The notes under the pieces are model-generated. The model did no database searches and was not told where the DNA came from. It saw only the letters and a program-made list of their open reading frames with translations. Shown in pieces: positions 1 through 10,600 of a stretch of DNA of 17,545 bases. Numbering within the stretch: position 1 is the stretch's first letter; each line of letters starts with the position of its first letter. The DNA comes from Lojkania enalia (Eukaryota > Ascomycota > Dothideomycetes > Pleosporales), in the NCBI GenBank assembly GCA_010094045.1, contig ML986670.1:131401-148945 (forward strand), in the 5' to 3' direction. The translations under genes were made by a program, and so were the position numbers.

Positions 1-28
1 ATAGACTAGGGTAGTTATTAAATTCTAG

Positions 29-68
29 ATAGTATACTATAGTATCTTATAGTATATTATAGTATATT
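29..68. repeat. 4 x 10 bp tandem repeat (ATAGTATNTT-like)
   Basis: Four consecutive 10-base units read atagtatact, atagtatctt, atagtatatt and atagtatatt. The first seven bases are invariant. This is a short direct array in an AT-rich background and is most likely a slippage product. Confidence 0.75.
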
Positions 69-293
69 AAATAATAGTAATTAACTATATTTTATAGTAT
101 ATAATAGTAATTTATTATACTTTATAATATTTTCTAGACTACAGTATTCTATAATATACTATAATAGACTTCTATATATTACTAGGAGTATAGTATTAGT
201 ATACTATTTAATAATAAAACCTATTATCTCTAAAAATAAATACTTAATATAATAGTATAATATACTACTATTTTACTAGAGTTTTATATATAT

Positions 294-323
<30 letters not shown>
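294..323. repeat. (TAG)10 microsatellite
   Basis: Ten perfect TAG units. It may be an original trinucleotide repeat, or a CAG/TGG-type repeat driven to TAG by C-to-T or G-to-A change. No gene frame crosses it that I can recognise. Confidence 0.9.
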
Positions 324-324
<1 letters not shown>

Positions 325-486
325 TTACAAATATAATTTATAGCTAGATATTCTTAATTATTAACCTTAACTTCTTATATACCTATAATATTATAATATC
401 TCTACTATTCTTTATTATAGTATTTTATTATAGTTATATTAATACTAATATAAATCTAGTATCTTATAATTAATACTCTATTAATT

Positions 487-2865
487 TTCTATTAAGATTT
501 TTAAGAAACCTATTAGCTAATTATATATCCGCAGATAGAGGATAAAAAAGATAAATAGAAGGTAATAGAGCTTATTAATATATAGATAGTATAGTAGGAA
601 TTAATACTATAGATTTAGAACCTTTTAAATATATTTAATAAATTAAAGTAGAATTTAGCTACTTATTATAGTAAGATCTAGAGATAATTTAGAGAAGCTA
701 TATAATTTCTAGATAGTTACTTATTTATATTTTATTACTACTATAGCTTTTAACTTATATATCTAAATAAGAATTATAATAGTATAAAGTATTTAATAAA
801 TTATCTTAAATTTTAAGCTTATTTAAGAACTCTAGTTTCTAAATATAATAGGTTTTATATACCTATAGCTAGACCTTCTAATAATAAAGATCTAATTATA
901 TTACTATACTTTACTAGTACTTTTAAGTATAAACTAGTCTATATTATTATTAATAATAACTAGTTTTTCTAAATAGTAGATTATCTATCTTTTTAATAAT
1001 TTATTTAGTTCCTTTAACTAGATACTATATTAATTAGCTAATTTAGTTTTATAAGGCTATTTAAGTATAAAGTTATAATAGTTTAGTTCTCTCTTTTATA
1101 TAACTTTAACTAAAGTATAAAAATATTAATTACGTTTAATACCTAATTTATAAAAAACTACTTTAGTTTTCTTATAGTAAAAGAGTATTATATTAATTAA
1201 GACTAGAAGTTCTATAAGAGACTATTTAATTTTATTTTTATTTAAGGAAGCTATACTAGTACTTCTATAATAATAGAAGTACTATATATTCTATTAAATA
1301 TAAATATATAATAATAATTACTAGTAACTATTTACGATAATACTACTAATAATAGTATACTTATATATACAATATAAGAGAAACTATATAAAGATAGTAT
1401 TAAATAGAATTATAAGAAGAATATAATTCTATATCTTATTTATATTATTAATCTTATTATTTAGGAAATTATTTACTATATTAAACTTATACCTCTTAAA
1501 AAGATAAGAGATAGAGGAACTTTACAGTAATATAATATAAATAAAATTTAGATATAAATTTCTATTTTAAATTCTCTTTATAAAGTATAGCTTTTTATTA
1601 TAGTTAATTATTATAATTATTATATACTAATTTCTAGTTAAATTTAAGCTATTTATAAAATAATCGATTAATTACTATAGTACTATAAGCGTTTTATTAT
1701 TTTATAGAGCTTTCTACTACCTAAATACCGGCTATCTATAATAAAAAATATTCTAACTTAATAGAATTCGATATTTAATATATATAACCGAGTAGTAGAT
1801 CTTAAATAATATATTAACAACTAGCTTTAATATAAAATTAACTTAAAGATTCCTACTTAAAAATCTAGTAATAATAAGAATATTAAGGTAGATTTTTATA
1901 ATCTTTAACAACTTTAACTATCTACTATTAAATAGTATTATTTAATACTAATTATAGACCTACTTAACAATTTTAAAAGAGTAACTAAAGTACTTAATAA
2001 GAATATAAAACTTTAAATCTAGTATATTTAGTAAATATATAATAAGTTCTTTAATTTTCTAGATAATATAAATAAAGATCTAGCTAAAAATATAGAGAGT
2101 AACTTAGATTAGTTAATAGTAGTAAGAGTTATAATAGAGAAGGGTCGATTTAAATTAAATAAATACTATTTAAAAATAGATATAAAATATAGTTATTTAT
2201 TTAACTATATAATAATTTTAGATCTATTTTAGAAGCTTATAATATATAAGGTACTTTTATTATAGTTATTTATTATATTAGCTTCTAATTATAACTATAA
2301 GATAAAACTTAGAACTTTTAATATAGGGAAACTTATTACTAACAATTTCTTAAATATCTTAATTACTATAATAAAGATATACCAGACTATATTTTATCTA
2401 TAATACTCTAACCTTAATAAATATAAAGTAATAAATAGTTTTATAAACTATCTCTATAATATTTATCTTTAAGTAACTTTTTAAGTTTTTTAGACTAGGA
2501 TCTAAGTAATATAGGAGAGGGAGAAGAAGAAGAAGAAGGAGAGTTAGAGGAAGAAGAGAAAGAACTAACTTATTAAGAAGGAGAAAGTTATCTAAATATA
2601 CCTCTTATTCGAGGTTATAACTTTAATATATTAGGCTGGTAAAGAGTAAACAAATATTAGTATCTACAGCTTATTTAGGTTATAAGAGATATTCTTCTAA
2701 TATAGATTATAGGAGTTAGTATTAAACGAGTTTTTAATACTACTAGAAATATAATTAGAGATAGAAGATATTATCTTACTATATAGAGAATCTAGAATAT
2801 TATATTTCTAAAATATATAATAAGCGGAGAAAACTATTATACTAAAGAGGTATACTAGGTTATAA
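487..2865 (+). pseudogene. Decayed hAT-superfamily DNA transposase (RIP-mutated)
   Basis: A ghost of a cut-and-paste hAT transposase. With in-frame TAG/TAA read as Gln/Trp, the frame starting at 1135 shows the segment that in hAT proteins is the FDxWTS-type block (about 1108-1150). It then shows the TTDNASNN-like block with its conserved Asp at 1336-1338 (read here as YDNTTNNS). The CLAHxINL block follows at about 1424-1450, with Cys and His changed to Tyr, and an RWNS-like block lies at about 1755-1785. The same frame holds to an LDP-like block at 2221. The C-terminal dimerisation region is in a different frame, starting at 2601: ILGWWRVN-like at 2628-2650, then SIxRVFNTxRD-like at 2718-2760. 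So there is at least one frame change between about 2223 and 2601. The ends are approximate and the N-terminal zinc finger is not visible. The family assignment rests on several ordered motifs. The start codon and element termini are unknown. Confidence 0.8.
2511..2573 (+). repeat. Purine-rich GAA/GAG repeat inside the hAT pseudogene
   Basis: A run of GAG, GAA and GGA triplets. In the C-terminal frame of the transposase it encodes an acidic Glu/Gly-rich stretch just before the dimerisation region. In the upstream frame it encodes Lys/Arg. It lies inside the interval where the reading frame changes, so repeat slippage here is a likely cause. Confidence 0.65.
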
Positions 2866-3436
2866 AGGCCTAAAATACTAGTAAGTTAAGCCCTCTTTAT
2901 AGTATTAATAAGGTTATAAATCTTTTTAAACTTCTAGCCTAGGTATATAATAAAGAACTAGAGATTAACTAAGAGATTAATTAGGAGAATATTAATCCTA
3001 ATACTACTATTAATAAGGAGCTACTATAAAAATATATTTATTAAGAAATTTATAAATCTCTATAATTTATATAATAAATTACTATTATAAATATATTATT
3101 ATATTAGATTAAGCTATATAAGATTAATAGTTAAAGAGTATACTACTATAGTCTATAATATACTATAATATACTACTCTAAAATCTAATAAAGTAAAATT
3201 AGCCTAATCTATAATAAATAGCTATAATAAAGCTCTAGAATATTATACTATATATATTCTTACTAAGCTACTTTCTAAAGTATACTAATTAATTAGACCT
3301 TTAAAAAACCTAGTCTATATAACTCTACTTTAACCTATATTCTATTATTAAATAGCTACTCTAATTCTATCTATACTTTAAGCTAATTAGTAAAATCTTA
3401 ATCTTAACCCTACTCTACTTATATAAAACTTTAACC
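2866..3436. other. AT-rich spacer downstream of the hAT pseudogene
   Basis: No recognisable gene. The first part may be the C-terminal tail and 3' untranslated part of the hAT element. At 3196-3215 a stretch (aaattagcctaatctataat) resembles the palindrome that opens each duplication unit at 3454 and 7311, which could mean a related short element or chance. I could not define a terminal inverted repeat. Confidence 0.5.
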
Positions 3437-3453
3437 CTATCTAATATAAGGTA

Positions 3454-3473
3454 ATAAATTAGGCCTAATTTAT
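3454..3473. repeat. 20 bp perfect palindrome, unit A leader
   Basis: ataaattaggcctaatttat equals its own reverse complement. The matching site in unit B (7311-7330) is also perfect but has CG where this copy has TA in both arms. It could be a protein-binding site or part of a small mobile element. No function can be assigned. Confidence 0.85.
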
Positions 3474-3479
3474 AATAGA

Positions 3480-3509
3480 TTAGGTATAGTACTATAATAC
3501 TATACCTAA
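3480..3509. repeat. 12 bp inverted repeat with 6 bp spacer, unit A leader
   Basis: Arms ttaggtatagta (3480-3491) and tactatacctaa (3498-3509) are exact reverse complements around ctataa. The same sequence is present unchanged in unit B at 7337-7366. Confidence 0.85.
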
Positions 3510-3524
3510 AATAGGTTGTTAAAA

Positions 3525-3552
3525 GGGGGTAATTTATTTAACTATTACCCCC
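3525..3552. repeat. 9 bp stem hairpin (GGGGGTAAT / ATTACCCCC), unit A leader
   Basis: Perfect arms at 3525-3533 and 3544-3552 enclose a 10 base loop. In unit B (7382-7409) the left arm reads gagggcgat, so that stem is broken. It lies about 200 bp upstream of the helicase coding region and could belong to its 5' regulatory region, but this is not shown. Confidence 0.75.
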
Positions 3553-3758
3553 CCAATTTATTTATAACTAGTACTCTAACCGTAATACTTTATATATAAA
3601 AACTATTTAGTAGAGCCTATTTATTCTACTTATAATACTATATTATCGCACCTATACTAGTATAGGGCTATAATAAGGCTGGAAGGATATAGTTCTACTA
3701 AGACGCATAAACGCTCGAACTAAGGATATAATACTATATCTATAATAGGAAGACCTAT

Positions 3759-6700
3759 ATATAAGTAAGTAGAACAGCGCTATTATTAGAGGATATTAAG
3801 AACTATTTCTACTATCTACCTAAGTACTGCGTTCTAATATATAAAGAATATACAACTACTATATTAAATATTAATATATATTTATAGTACTATTATAGTA
3901 TAATAATAGAATAGAGAAGGGTAATTATTAAGTATATTTGTTAGTAGCTAATTAGACTAGTAAAAAACGTTTAGCTGCCCGTACTATTTAGGCAACTAAT
4001 ACTAGAATTAGGAAAGCTACTAAATAGGTTCTAGTATAAGTAATCTAGATACTATATTACTACTAATATTAACGCGCTATATATATATCTAAAGAAGAAG
4101 TATAAATAGGCGTAGATAGGCGATAAAAGTAGGCTTTATTAGAAGATTAAAGTACAGACGTTCTTTTAGGCTGGTAGACTATAGTAATATTTTATTATTA
4201 ATATAGGTAGCTATAATTATAAGCTAACTATTTTCTATATAGAGGCTAATATTATATATAATTAGTTAGCTAGGTTTAAACTTATAAAATAGAGGGAAGA
4301 AGAGAAGATATAGGTTATAAATATAGAGGTAGTAAAAACTAATAAGACCGGGTAGTTTAAGTAGATAGAGTAGCTAGAGTATCTAGTAAAGTAGAATCGA
4401 GTATATCTTATATATTAGATCCGACTACTTAATTAAAATAAGGTAAAACTTTAGTAGATAGTTAAGTTAGTTAAACTATTAGTTAAGTAGAGTATTAAAG
4501 GGTTATTATTACTTATATAAGAGATAAGATAGTAGTTTAGAAGCGTTTAATAATATAAGATAGATAGGCGTCTACTTATTTAACTGTAGAATTCTAAGAG
4601 TTAGACGGTATATACTAGCTATATTATTAAGTTTGTCTACTACTTTCTCTATATTATTACTAATAAAAAAGCTCGGGCTATATAGTTTAACTATAGTAGT
4701 AATAGTAATAATAGTAATAATAATAGTATAGTATTAGATAATAGCGCGAGTTTTAAGTTTAGTAAAGCTAGAAATAGTACTAATAGCAATAATAATAGTA
4801 ATAGTAGCCCCTATTATAGATATTATAAGAAGAAAGAAGTAGATTAGATAGAAGACGTACACGAGCTATTCTATTAGTAAGATAAATAGAAGGAACTAGT
4901 AATAGTACTATAAGTTATATTAGATAGAGATAGTAAAAACGTTTAACTTAGAATACTACTAGATATATTTATATTATTTATTTTTTAATTAATAGGCGAT
5001 TAGCTATTTAATAGTAAGCTTATCTATTTTCTTACTATACTAAGGATCGATGTTAAAATAAACCGCTTATATATAGTAAAGAACTACTTATATATACTAG
5101 CTAGTATAGTATACTACGTACGCGTACTAGGTATAGAGAAGCTACTTCTAATAGTAGAGCGTAATAAATAGATAGATAAGGACTAAGAGTATTTTCTACT
5201 TATATAGTAGAAGTTTCTAGCTAATAGATTATTTAGTTTAATAAATAAGATAATTAGCTTACTAGCGTATAGAAAGTTTATTATACTAATAGCTAGTAAT
5301 TTAGGTAATACTTACTAGTTAAAAGATAAGAAGATATTTTATCTTAACAGCCGGCTAATTTATATTAGCTAGTTCTGTAAGATAGCGTAGGATATAGTAG
5401 CTAAAGTAGAAGAAATACTCTAATAGAAGCTGTATTAGACGGCTAGAGCTAAAGACTAGTTTACTATCTAGCTAGAGTAGCTTATTAATAATATTATATT
5501 TATATAGTAGGGTATATCTTTTATTTATTATTATAATAATTAGCTTAATAATAGGTTTAAATAGATACTTACTTAAGCTAGATAGATAGAAGCTAATTAG
5601 TAGCTCTAGTTAAGAAACGGTTTATAGAGTAAGTAGTAGGTAAAATAGTATTTACGGTAGATAGATTACTTCTTAGAACTATTAATAGTTAGTATATATA
5701 TAACTTTAGGGCAGTTTAAATAAGGGTTAGAAATTATAATAATATAGAATTATAATAGTAGTCCGCTATTATAAATTATAATCTTAGTAGGATAAGTTAA
5801 AGGTAATACCGCGCTTTTTACCACCGCGGCTAGAGTAGATAATAGTAGTATATTTAACTTATATATAGCTATTTTAGGAGTATTTAAATATTAAGGTACT
5901 TAGTAGCAGCTTTAACAACTATATATAGGCGGATTAATATAGACTATAAAAAATAGACTAATTAACGTATATACTTAAGCATAAAACTAGTAAATAGATA
6001 AATATTAAGCTGTATATACTAGACTACTAATATATAACTATTAGTATTAGTAGAGAAGTAGTTAAAGAGTTATTTAGTAAAAGATATTAGGACGAGATAG
6101 GAGAAGTTAAAGAAGCTAAAGTAGATAAAAAAGAAGAGAATATACTAGAGCTATAGAGTATATAGACAATATAGATAGGGATTAGAAACTATAATATACT
6201 AATTAATATTATTAAGTATCTTAGTATATACTTAATTAAAGTATTCTAGCTACTTAATATACTATAGTATTACTTCTTAGGGCTTAATAGGGGTAAAGAG
6301 ATACTAGAGGTAAAGTAGACAGGTAGTTAAGGCTGGACTGGAGTAAGGAAGTAGCAGCGGTATAATAATAATAGTAAAGGGTTTATAGTATAAGGAAAGA
6401 AGGTATAGGCTTAAAGTAGAAGAGAGAAAGAACTTTAAAAGGCGATGCAGTAGGTACTTAGGTAAGAAAAAGTTAACTTCTATTTAGCTAAGTAAAAGTA
6501 AGTAATATATATAATACTAGATAGGTAGATACTACTTATTATAGTACTTTTAACTAGTAGGGGGAAGAGCTTACTATTTACTATACCAGCTTATTTAGAT
6601 TAATATAGGGTAATAGTAGTAGTAATACTATACCGGGCGTTTATTAAAAACTTAATTAAGTAGATTTAAGAGAGTAGAATTAACTATATAGAATAGAAGT

Positions 6701-7293
6701 ATAGTAAGAATAATTTAGTAGTAGTAGTAGTAGTTAGTATAGATATAGCAGGCGATATAATAAGTAATAGAAATTTTATTAGCTATATAGAGATACTTAA
6801 TAGTAAAAAACTATTATAGCGGATTATAGTAGATAAATATTATCTTATCTTTATATTAAGTAACTAGCAGCTAAAGTTAGTAAAACTAAAGAATCTACGG
6901 TTACTACTATACCCGGTAGTACTACTTATAGTAATACTACTACTAGTACGAAAGGCTAAATTAAGAAAGAGTATACTAGTTTAATATATAATATATATCT
7001 AAGCGAGTATAGTATAGCTAAATATATAATATTTAATATTATAGTATAAGTAGAAGTAGATATAAGAAATAACGTTAATAATATATTAGTAGTAGGTGCA
7101 GCAGCTTAGAGAATAAAAGGAGAAAAGGGTAGTATATTACTATAATAAAGCGTAATGTAAAGTAATAGCTAAAATACTAGATAGTAGGTACTATTATGCT
7201 AGAGATATAGAGTAAGCTAGATAGTTAGAGGAATAGCTTAAAAAAGGTAGGCTTATAATAGCTATATTAGTATTAGGTATAGGGGTAGATTTT
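3759..7293 (+). pseudogene. Telomere-linked RecQ-like helicase, copy A: truncated, frameshifted, RIP-mutated
   Basis: A ghost of a large fungal protein with an N-terminal C2H2-type zinc-finger region (of the kind seen in orsellinic-acid-cluster D / DUF3505-like proteins) and a C-terminal RecQ-like helicase. Frame 0 (for example codon 3840) is readable from about 3759. The zinc-finger spacing is C-X2-C-X9-H-X3-H at 3840, 3849, 3879 and 3891, with every ligand now Tyr. A VQTFF-like block lies at about 4155 and an Asn/Ser-rich low-complexity stretch at 4695-4810. Near 5750 a 50 bp deletion shifts the gene to the next frame. That frame carries Walker A (TSRGKS, 6553-6570), motif Ia (6610-6645), the DExH box (now DKYY, 6832-6843), motif III (6922-6942) and motif V (7276-7293). 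The copy ends exactly there, at the duplication junction, so it lacks motif VI and the C-terminus. Many in-frame stops make it non-functional. The start is approximate, as no ATG survives. Confidence 0.85.
4695..4810 (+). repeat. AAT/AGT low-complexity stretch in helicase copy A
   Basis: Runs of AAT and AGT triplets encode an Asn/Ser-rich linker between the N-terminal region and the middle domain. The matching stretch in unit B begins at about 8547. It is in frame with the flanking coding sequence in both copies. Confidence 0.7.
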
Positions 7294-7310
7294 CTATCTA
7301 ATATAAGGCG

Positions 7311-7330
7311 ACGAATTAGGCCTAATTCGT
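7311..7330. repeat. 20 bp perfect palindrome, unit B leader
   Basis: acgaattaggcctaattcgt is its own reverse complement. It is the less mutated version of the palindrome at 3454-3473 and probably reflects the original site. Confidence 0.88.
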
Positions 7331-7336
7331 AATAGA

Positions 7337-7366
7337 TTAGGTATAGTACTATAATACTATACCTAA
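7337..7366. repeat. 12 bp inverted repeat with 6 bp spacer, unit B leader
   Basis: Identical to 3480-3509 in unit A: arms ttaggtatagta and tactatacctaa around ctataa. Conservation between copies is better than for the surrounding leader, partly because the sequence has few RIP-prone sites left. Confidence 0.85.
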
Positions 7367-7615
7367 AATAGGTTGTTAAAAGAGGGCGATTTATCTAATT
7401 ATTACCCCCCTAATTTATTTATAACTAGTACTCTAACTATAATACTTTATATATAAAAACTATTTAGTAGAGCCTATTTATTCTACTTATAATACTATAT
7501 TATTACACCCGTACTAGTATAAGGCTATAATAAGGCTAGAAGAATATAGTTCTACTAAAACATATAGACGCTCGAACTAAGGGTATAATATTATATCTAT
7601 AGTAGAAAGACCTAT

Positions 7616-10600
7616 ATATAAATAAGTAGAATAGTACTATTACTAGAGGATATTAAAAACTATTTCTACTATCTACCTAAATACTATATTCTAATATATA
7701 AGAAATATATAACTACTATATTAAATATTAATATATATTTATAATACTATTATAGTATAATAATAGAATAGAGGAGGGTAATTATTAAATATACTTATTA
7801 GTAGCTAATTAGACTAATAAAAGATATCTAGCTACCCGTACTATTTAGACAACTAATACTAGAATTAGGAAAGCTGCTAAATAAGTTCTAGTATAAGTAA
7901 TCTAAATATTATATTACTACTAATATCAATATATTATATATATATCTAAAGAAGAAATATAAATAGATATAAATAGGTAATAAAAGTAGGTTCTATTAGA
8001 AGGTTAAGGTATAGATGTTTTTTTAGGCTAGCGGGCTATAATAATATTTTATTATTAATATAGGCAGCTATAACTATAAACTAGTTATTCTCTATATAAA
8101 AGCTAATATTATATATAATTAGTTAGCTAGGTTTAAACTTATAAAGTAGAAGAAAAAAGAGAAGGTATAGATTATAAATATAGAGGTAGTAAAAACTAAT
8201 AAAACTAGATAGTTTAAGTAGATAGGGTAGTTAGAGTATTTAATAAAGTAGAATTAAATATATCTTATTTATTAGATTTAGCTGCCTAATTAAAGTAAGG
8301 TAAAATTTTAGCGGGCGGTAAAATTAGTTAAACTATTAGTTAAGTAGAGTATTAGAAGGTTATTATTACTTATATAAGAGACGAGATAGTAGTTTAGAAG
8401 CGCTTAATAATATAAGGTAAATAGGCGTCCGATTACTTAACTACAGAACCCTAAAAATTAGATAGTATATACTAGCTATATTATTAAGTTTATCTACTAC
8501 TTTCTCTATATTATTACTAATAAAAAAGGTTAGACTATATAATTTAGTAGTAATAGTAATAGTAATAATAGTAATAATAATAGTATAGTATTAGATAATA
8601 GCGCGAGTTCTAGGTCTAATAGAGCTAAAAATAGTACTAATAGTAATAATAATAGTAATAGTAGCCCCTATTATAAATATTATAAGAAGAAAGAAATAGA
8701 TTAGATAGAAGATACGCGCGAGCTATTCTATTAGTAAAGTAAATAGAAGGAATTAGTAATAGTACTATAGGTTATATTAAATAGGGATAGTAAAGATACT
8801 TAGCTTAAAGTACTACTAAATATACTTATATTATTTATTTTTTAATTAATAAGTAATTAGCTATTTAGTAGTAGGCTTATCTATTTTCTTACTATACTAG
8901 GGATTAATGCTAAAATAGACCGCTTATATATAATAAAGAACTACTTATATATACTAGCTAATATAGTATACTATATATATATACTAGGTGTAGAGAAGCT
9001 ACTTCTAGTAGTAGAATATAATAAGTAGATAGATAAGGACTAGGAGTATTTTCTATTTATATAGTAGAAGTTTCTAGCTAATAGATTATTTAGTTTAATA
9101 AGTAAGATAATTAGCTTACTAGCGTATAAGAAGTTTATTATATTAACAGCTAGTAATTTAGATAATACTTATTAGTTAAAAGATAAGAAGACGTTCTATC
9201 TTAATAGCTAACTAATCTATATTAGCTAGTTCTATAAAATAGTATAGGATATAGTAGCTAAAATAGAAAAGATACTTTAGTAGAAGCTATATTAGATAGT
9301 TAGAGCTAAAGACTAGTTTACTATTTAGCTAGAGTAGCTTATTAATAATATTATATTTATATAGTAGAATATATCTTTTATCTATTATTATAATAATTAG
9401 CTTAATAATAGGCTTAAATAGATACTTATTTAGGCTAGATAGATAGAAGCTAGTTAGCAGCTCTAGTTAAGAGACGGCTAATAGAGTAAGTAGTAAATAA
9501 AGTAGTACTTATAGTAGATAGATTACTTCTTAAAACTACTAATAGTTAGTATATATATAACTTTAGGGTAGTCTAGATAAAAGTTAGAGATTATAATAAT
9601 ATAGTATTATAATAGAGTACTATAAGACTATAATATCTTTATAATAGATAGGTAGATTATAATAGTAGTCTACTATTATAAATTACAATCTTAATAGGAT
9701 AAGCTAAAAATAATACTATACTTTCTACTATCGTAGCTAGAGTAGGTAATAGTAGTATATTTAACTTATATACAGCTATTTTAGAAGTATCTAAATATTA
9801 AGATACTTAGTAGTAGCTTTAATAACTATATATAAGTAGATTAATATAGGCTATAAAAAATAGACTAACTAATACGTGTACTTAAATATAAGACTAGTAA
9901 ATAAATAGGCGTTAAATTATATATATTAGACTACTAATACGCAGCTATTAGTATTAGTAGAAAAATAGTTAAAGAGTTATTTAGTAAAAGATATTAGAAT
10001 AAAATAGAGGAAGATAAAGAAGCTAAAATAGATAAGAAAAGAGAGAATATACTAGAGTTATAGAGCGTATAGATAATATAGATAGGGATTAGGAACTATA
10101 GTATACTAATTAATATTATTAAGTATTTTAGTATATATTTAATTAAGGCGTTCTAACTATTTAATATATTATAGTATTACTTTTTAGGGTTTAATAGAGG
10201 TAAAGAGATACTAGAAGTAAGGTAGATAAGTAGTTAAGGCTAGACTAGAGTAAGAAAGTAGTAGTAGTATAATAATAATAGTAAAGAACTTATAGTATAA
10301 GAAAAGAAGGTATAGGCTTAAAGTAGAAGAGAGAAAGAGCTTTAAAAGGTAATATAGCAGGTATTTAAGTAAGAAAAGGTTAACTTCTACTTAGCTAAGT
10401 AAGAATAAATAATATATACAGTACTAAACAGGTAAATACTACTTATTATAGTACTCTTAACTAGTAGAAAGAAGAGCTTACTATTTACTATACTAGCTTA
10501 CTTAGATTAATATAGGGTAATAGTAGTAGTAGTACCATACTAGGCGCTTATTAAGAACTTAGTTAAGTAGATTTAAGAGAGTAGAATTAACTATATAGAA

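Larger units (their letters stand above)
1..480. other. AT-rich spacer, no gene seen
   Basis: This stretch is almost entirely A and T with scattered TAG/CTA words and no readable protein on either strand. It contains the short tandem repeat at 29-68 and the TAG microsatellite at 294-323. I saw no TpG and only two CpA, consistent with saturating RIP. It could be the 5' flank or terminal part of the hAT element that follows, but I could not identify a terminal inverted repeat or an 8 bp target duplication. Confidence 0.6.
3437..7293 (+). repeat. Tandem duplication unit A (3857 bp)
   Basis: This segment aligns colinearly with 7294-11200. The offset is 3857 up to about position 5753 and 3907 after it. 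Differences are mainly C/T and G/A changes, plus one 50 bp gap in this copy. The unit starts at ctatctaatataagg and ends at ggtagatttt, where it runs directly into the start of unit B. It contains the leader palindromes and a 3'-truncated helicase pseudogene. Many CG and GG sites remain here where unit B has TA or GA, and the reverse is also true, so the two copies mutated independently after duplication. Confidence 0.92.

Noticed and set aside
294..323. CRISPR array or other spaced-repeat system
   Set aside because: The TAG run, the 10 bp repeats at 29-68 and the roughly 64 bp repeat at 12219 are contiguous tandem repeats without unique spacers, and the genome is fungal.
1..3436. Terminal inverted repeats and target duplication of the hAT element
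   Set aside because: Many short AT-rich words match in inverse orientation by composition alone, and none stands out near both ends of the transposase.
3400..3450. Telomere-like repeats (ttaaccctac, ttaaccctat)
   Set aside because: There are only two isolated CCCTA-containing words with different flanks and no array, so chance is sufficient.
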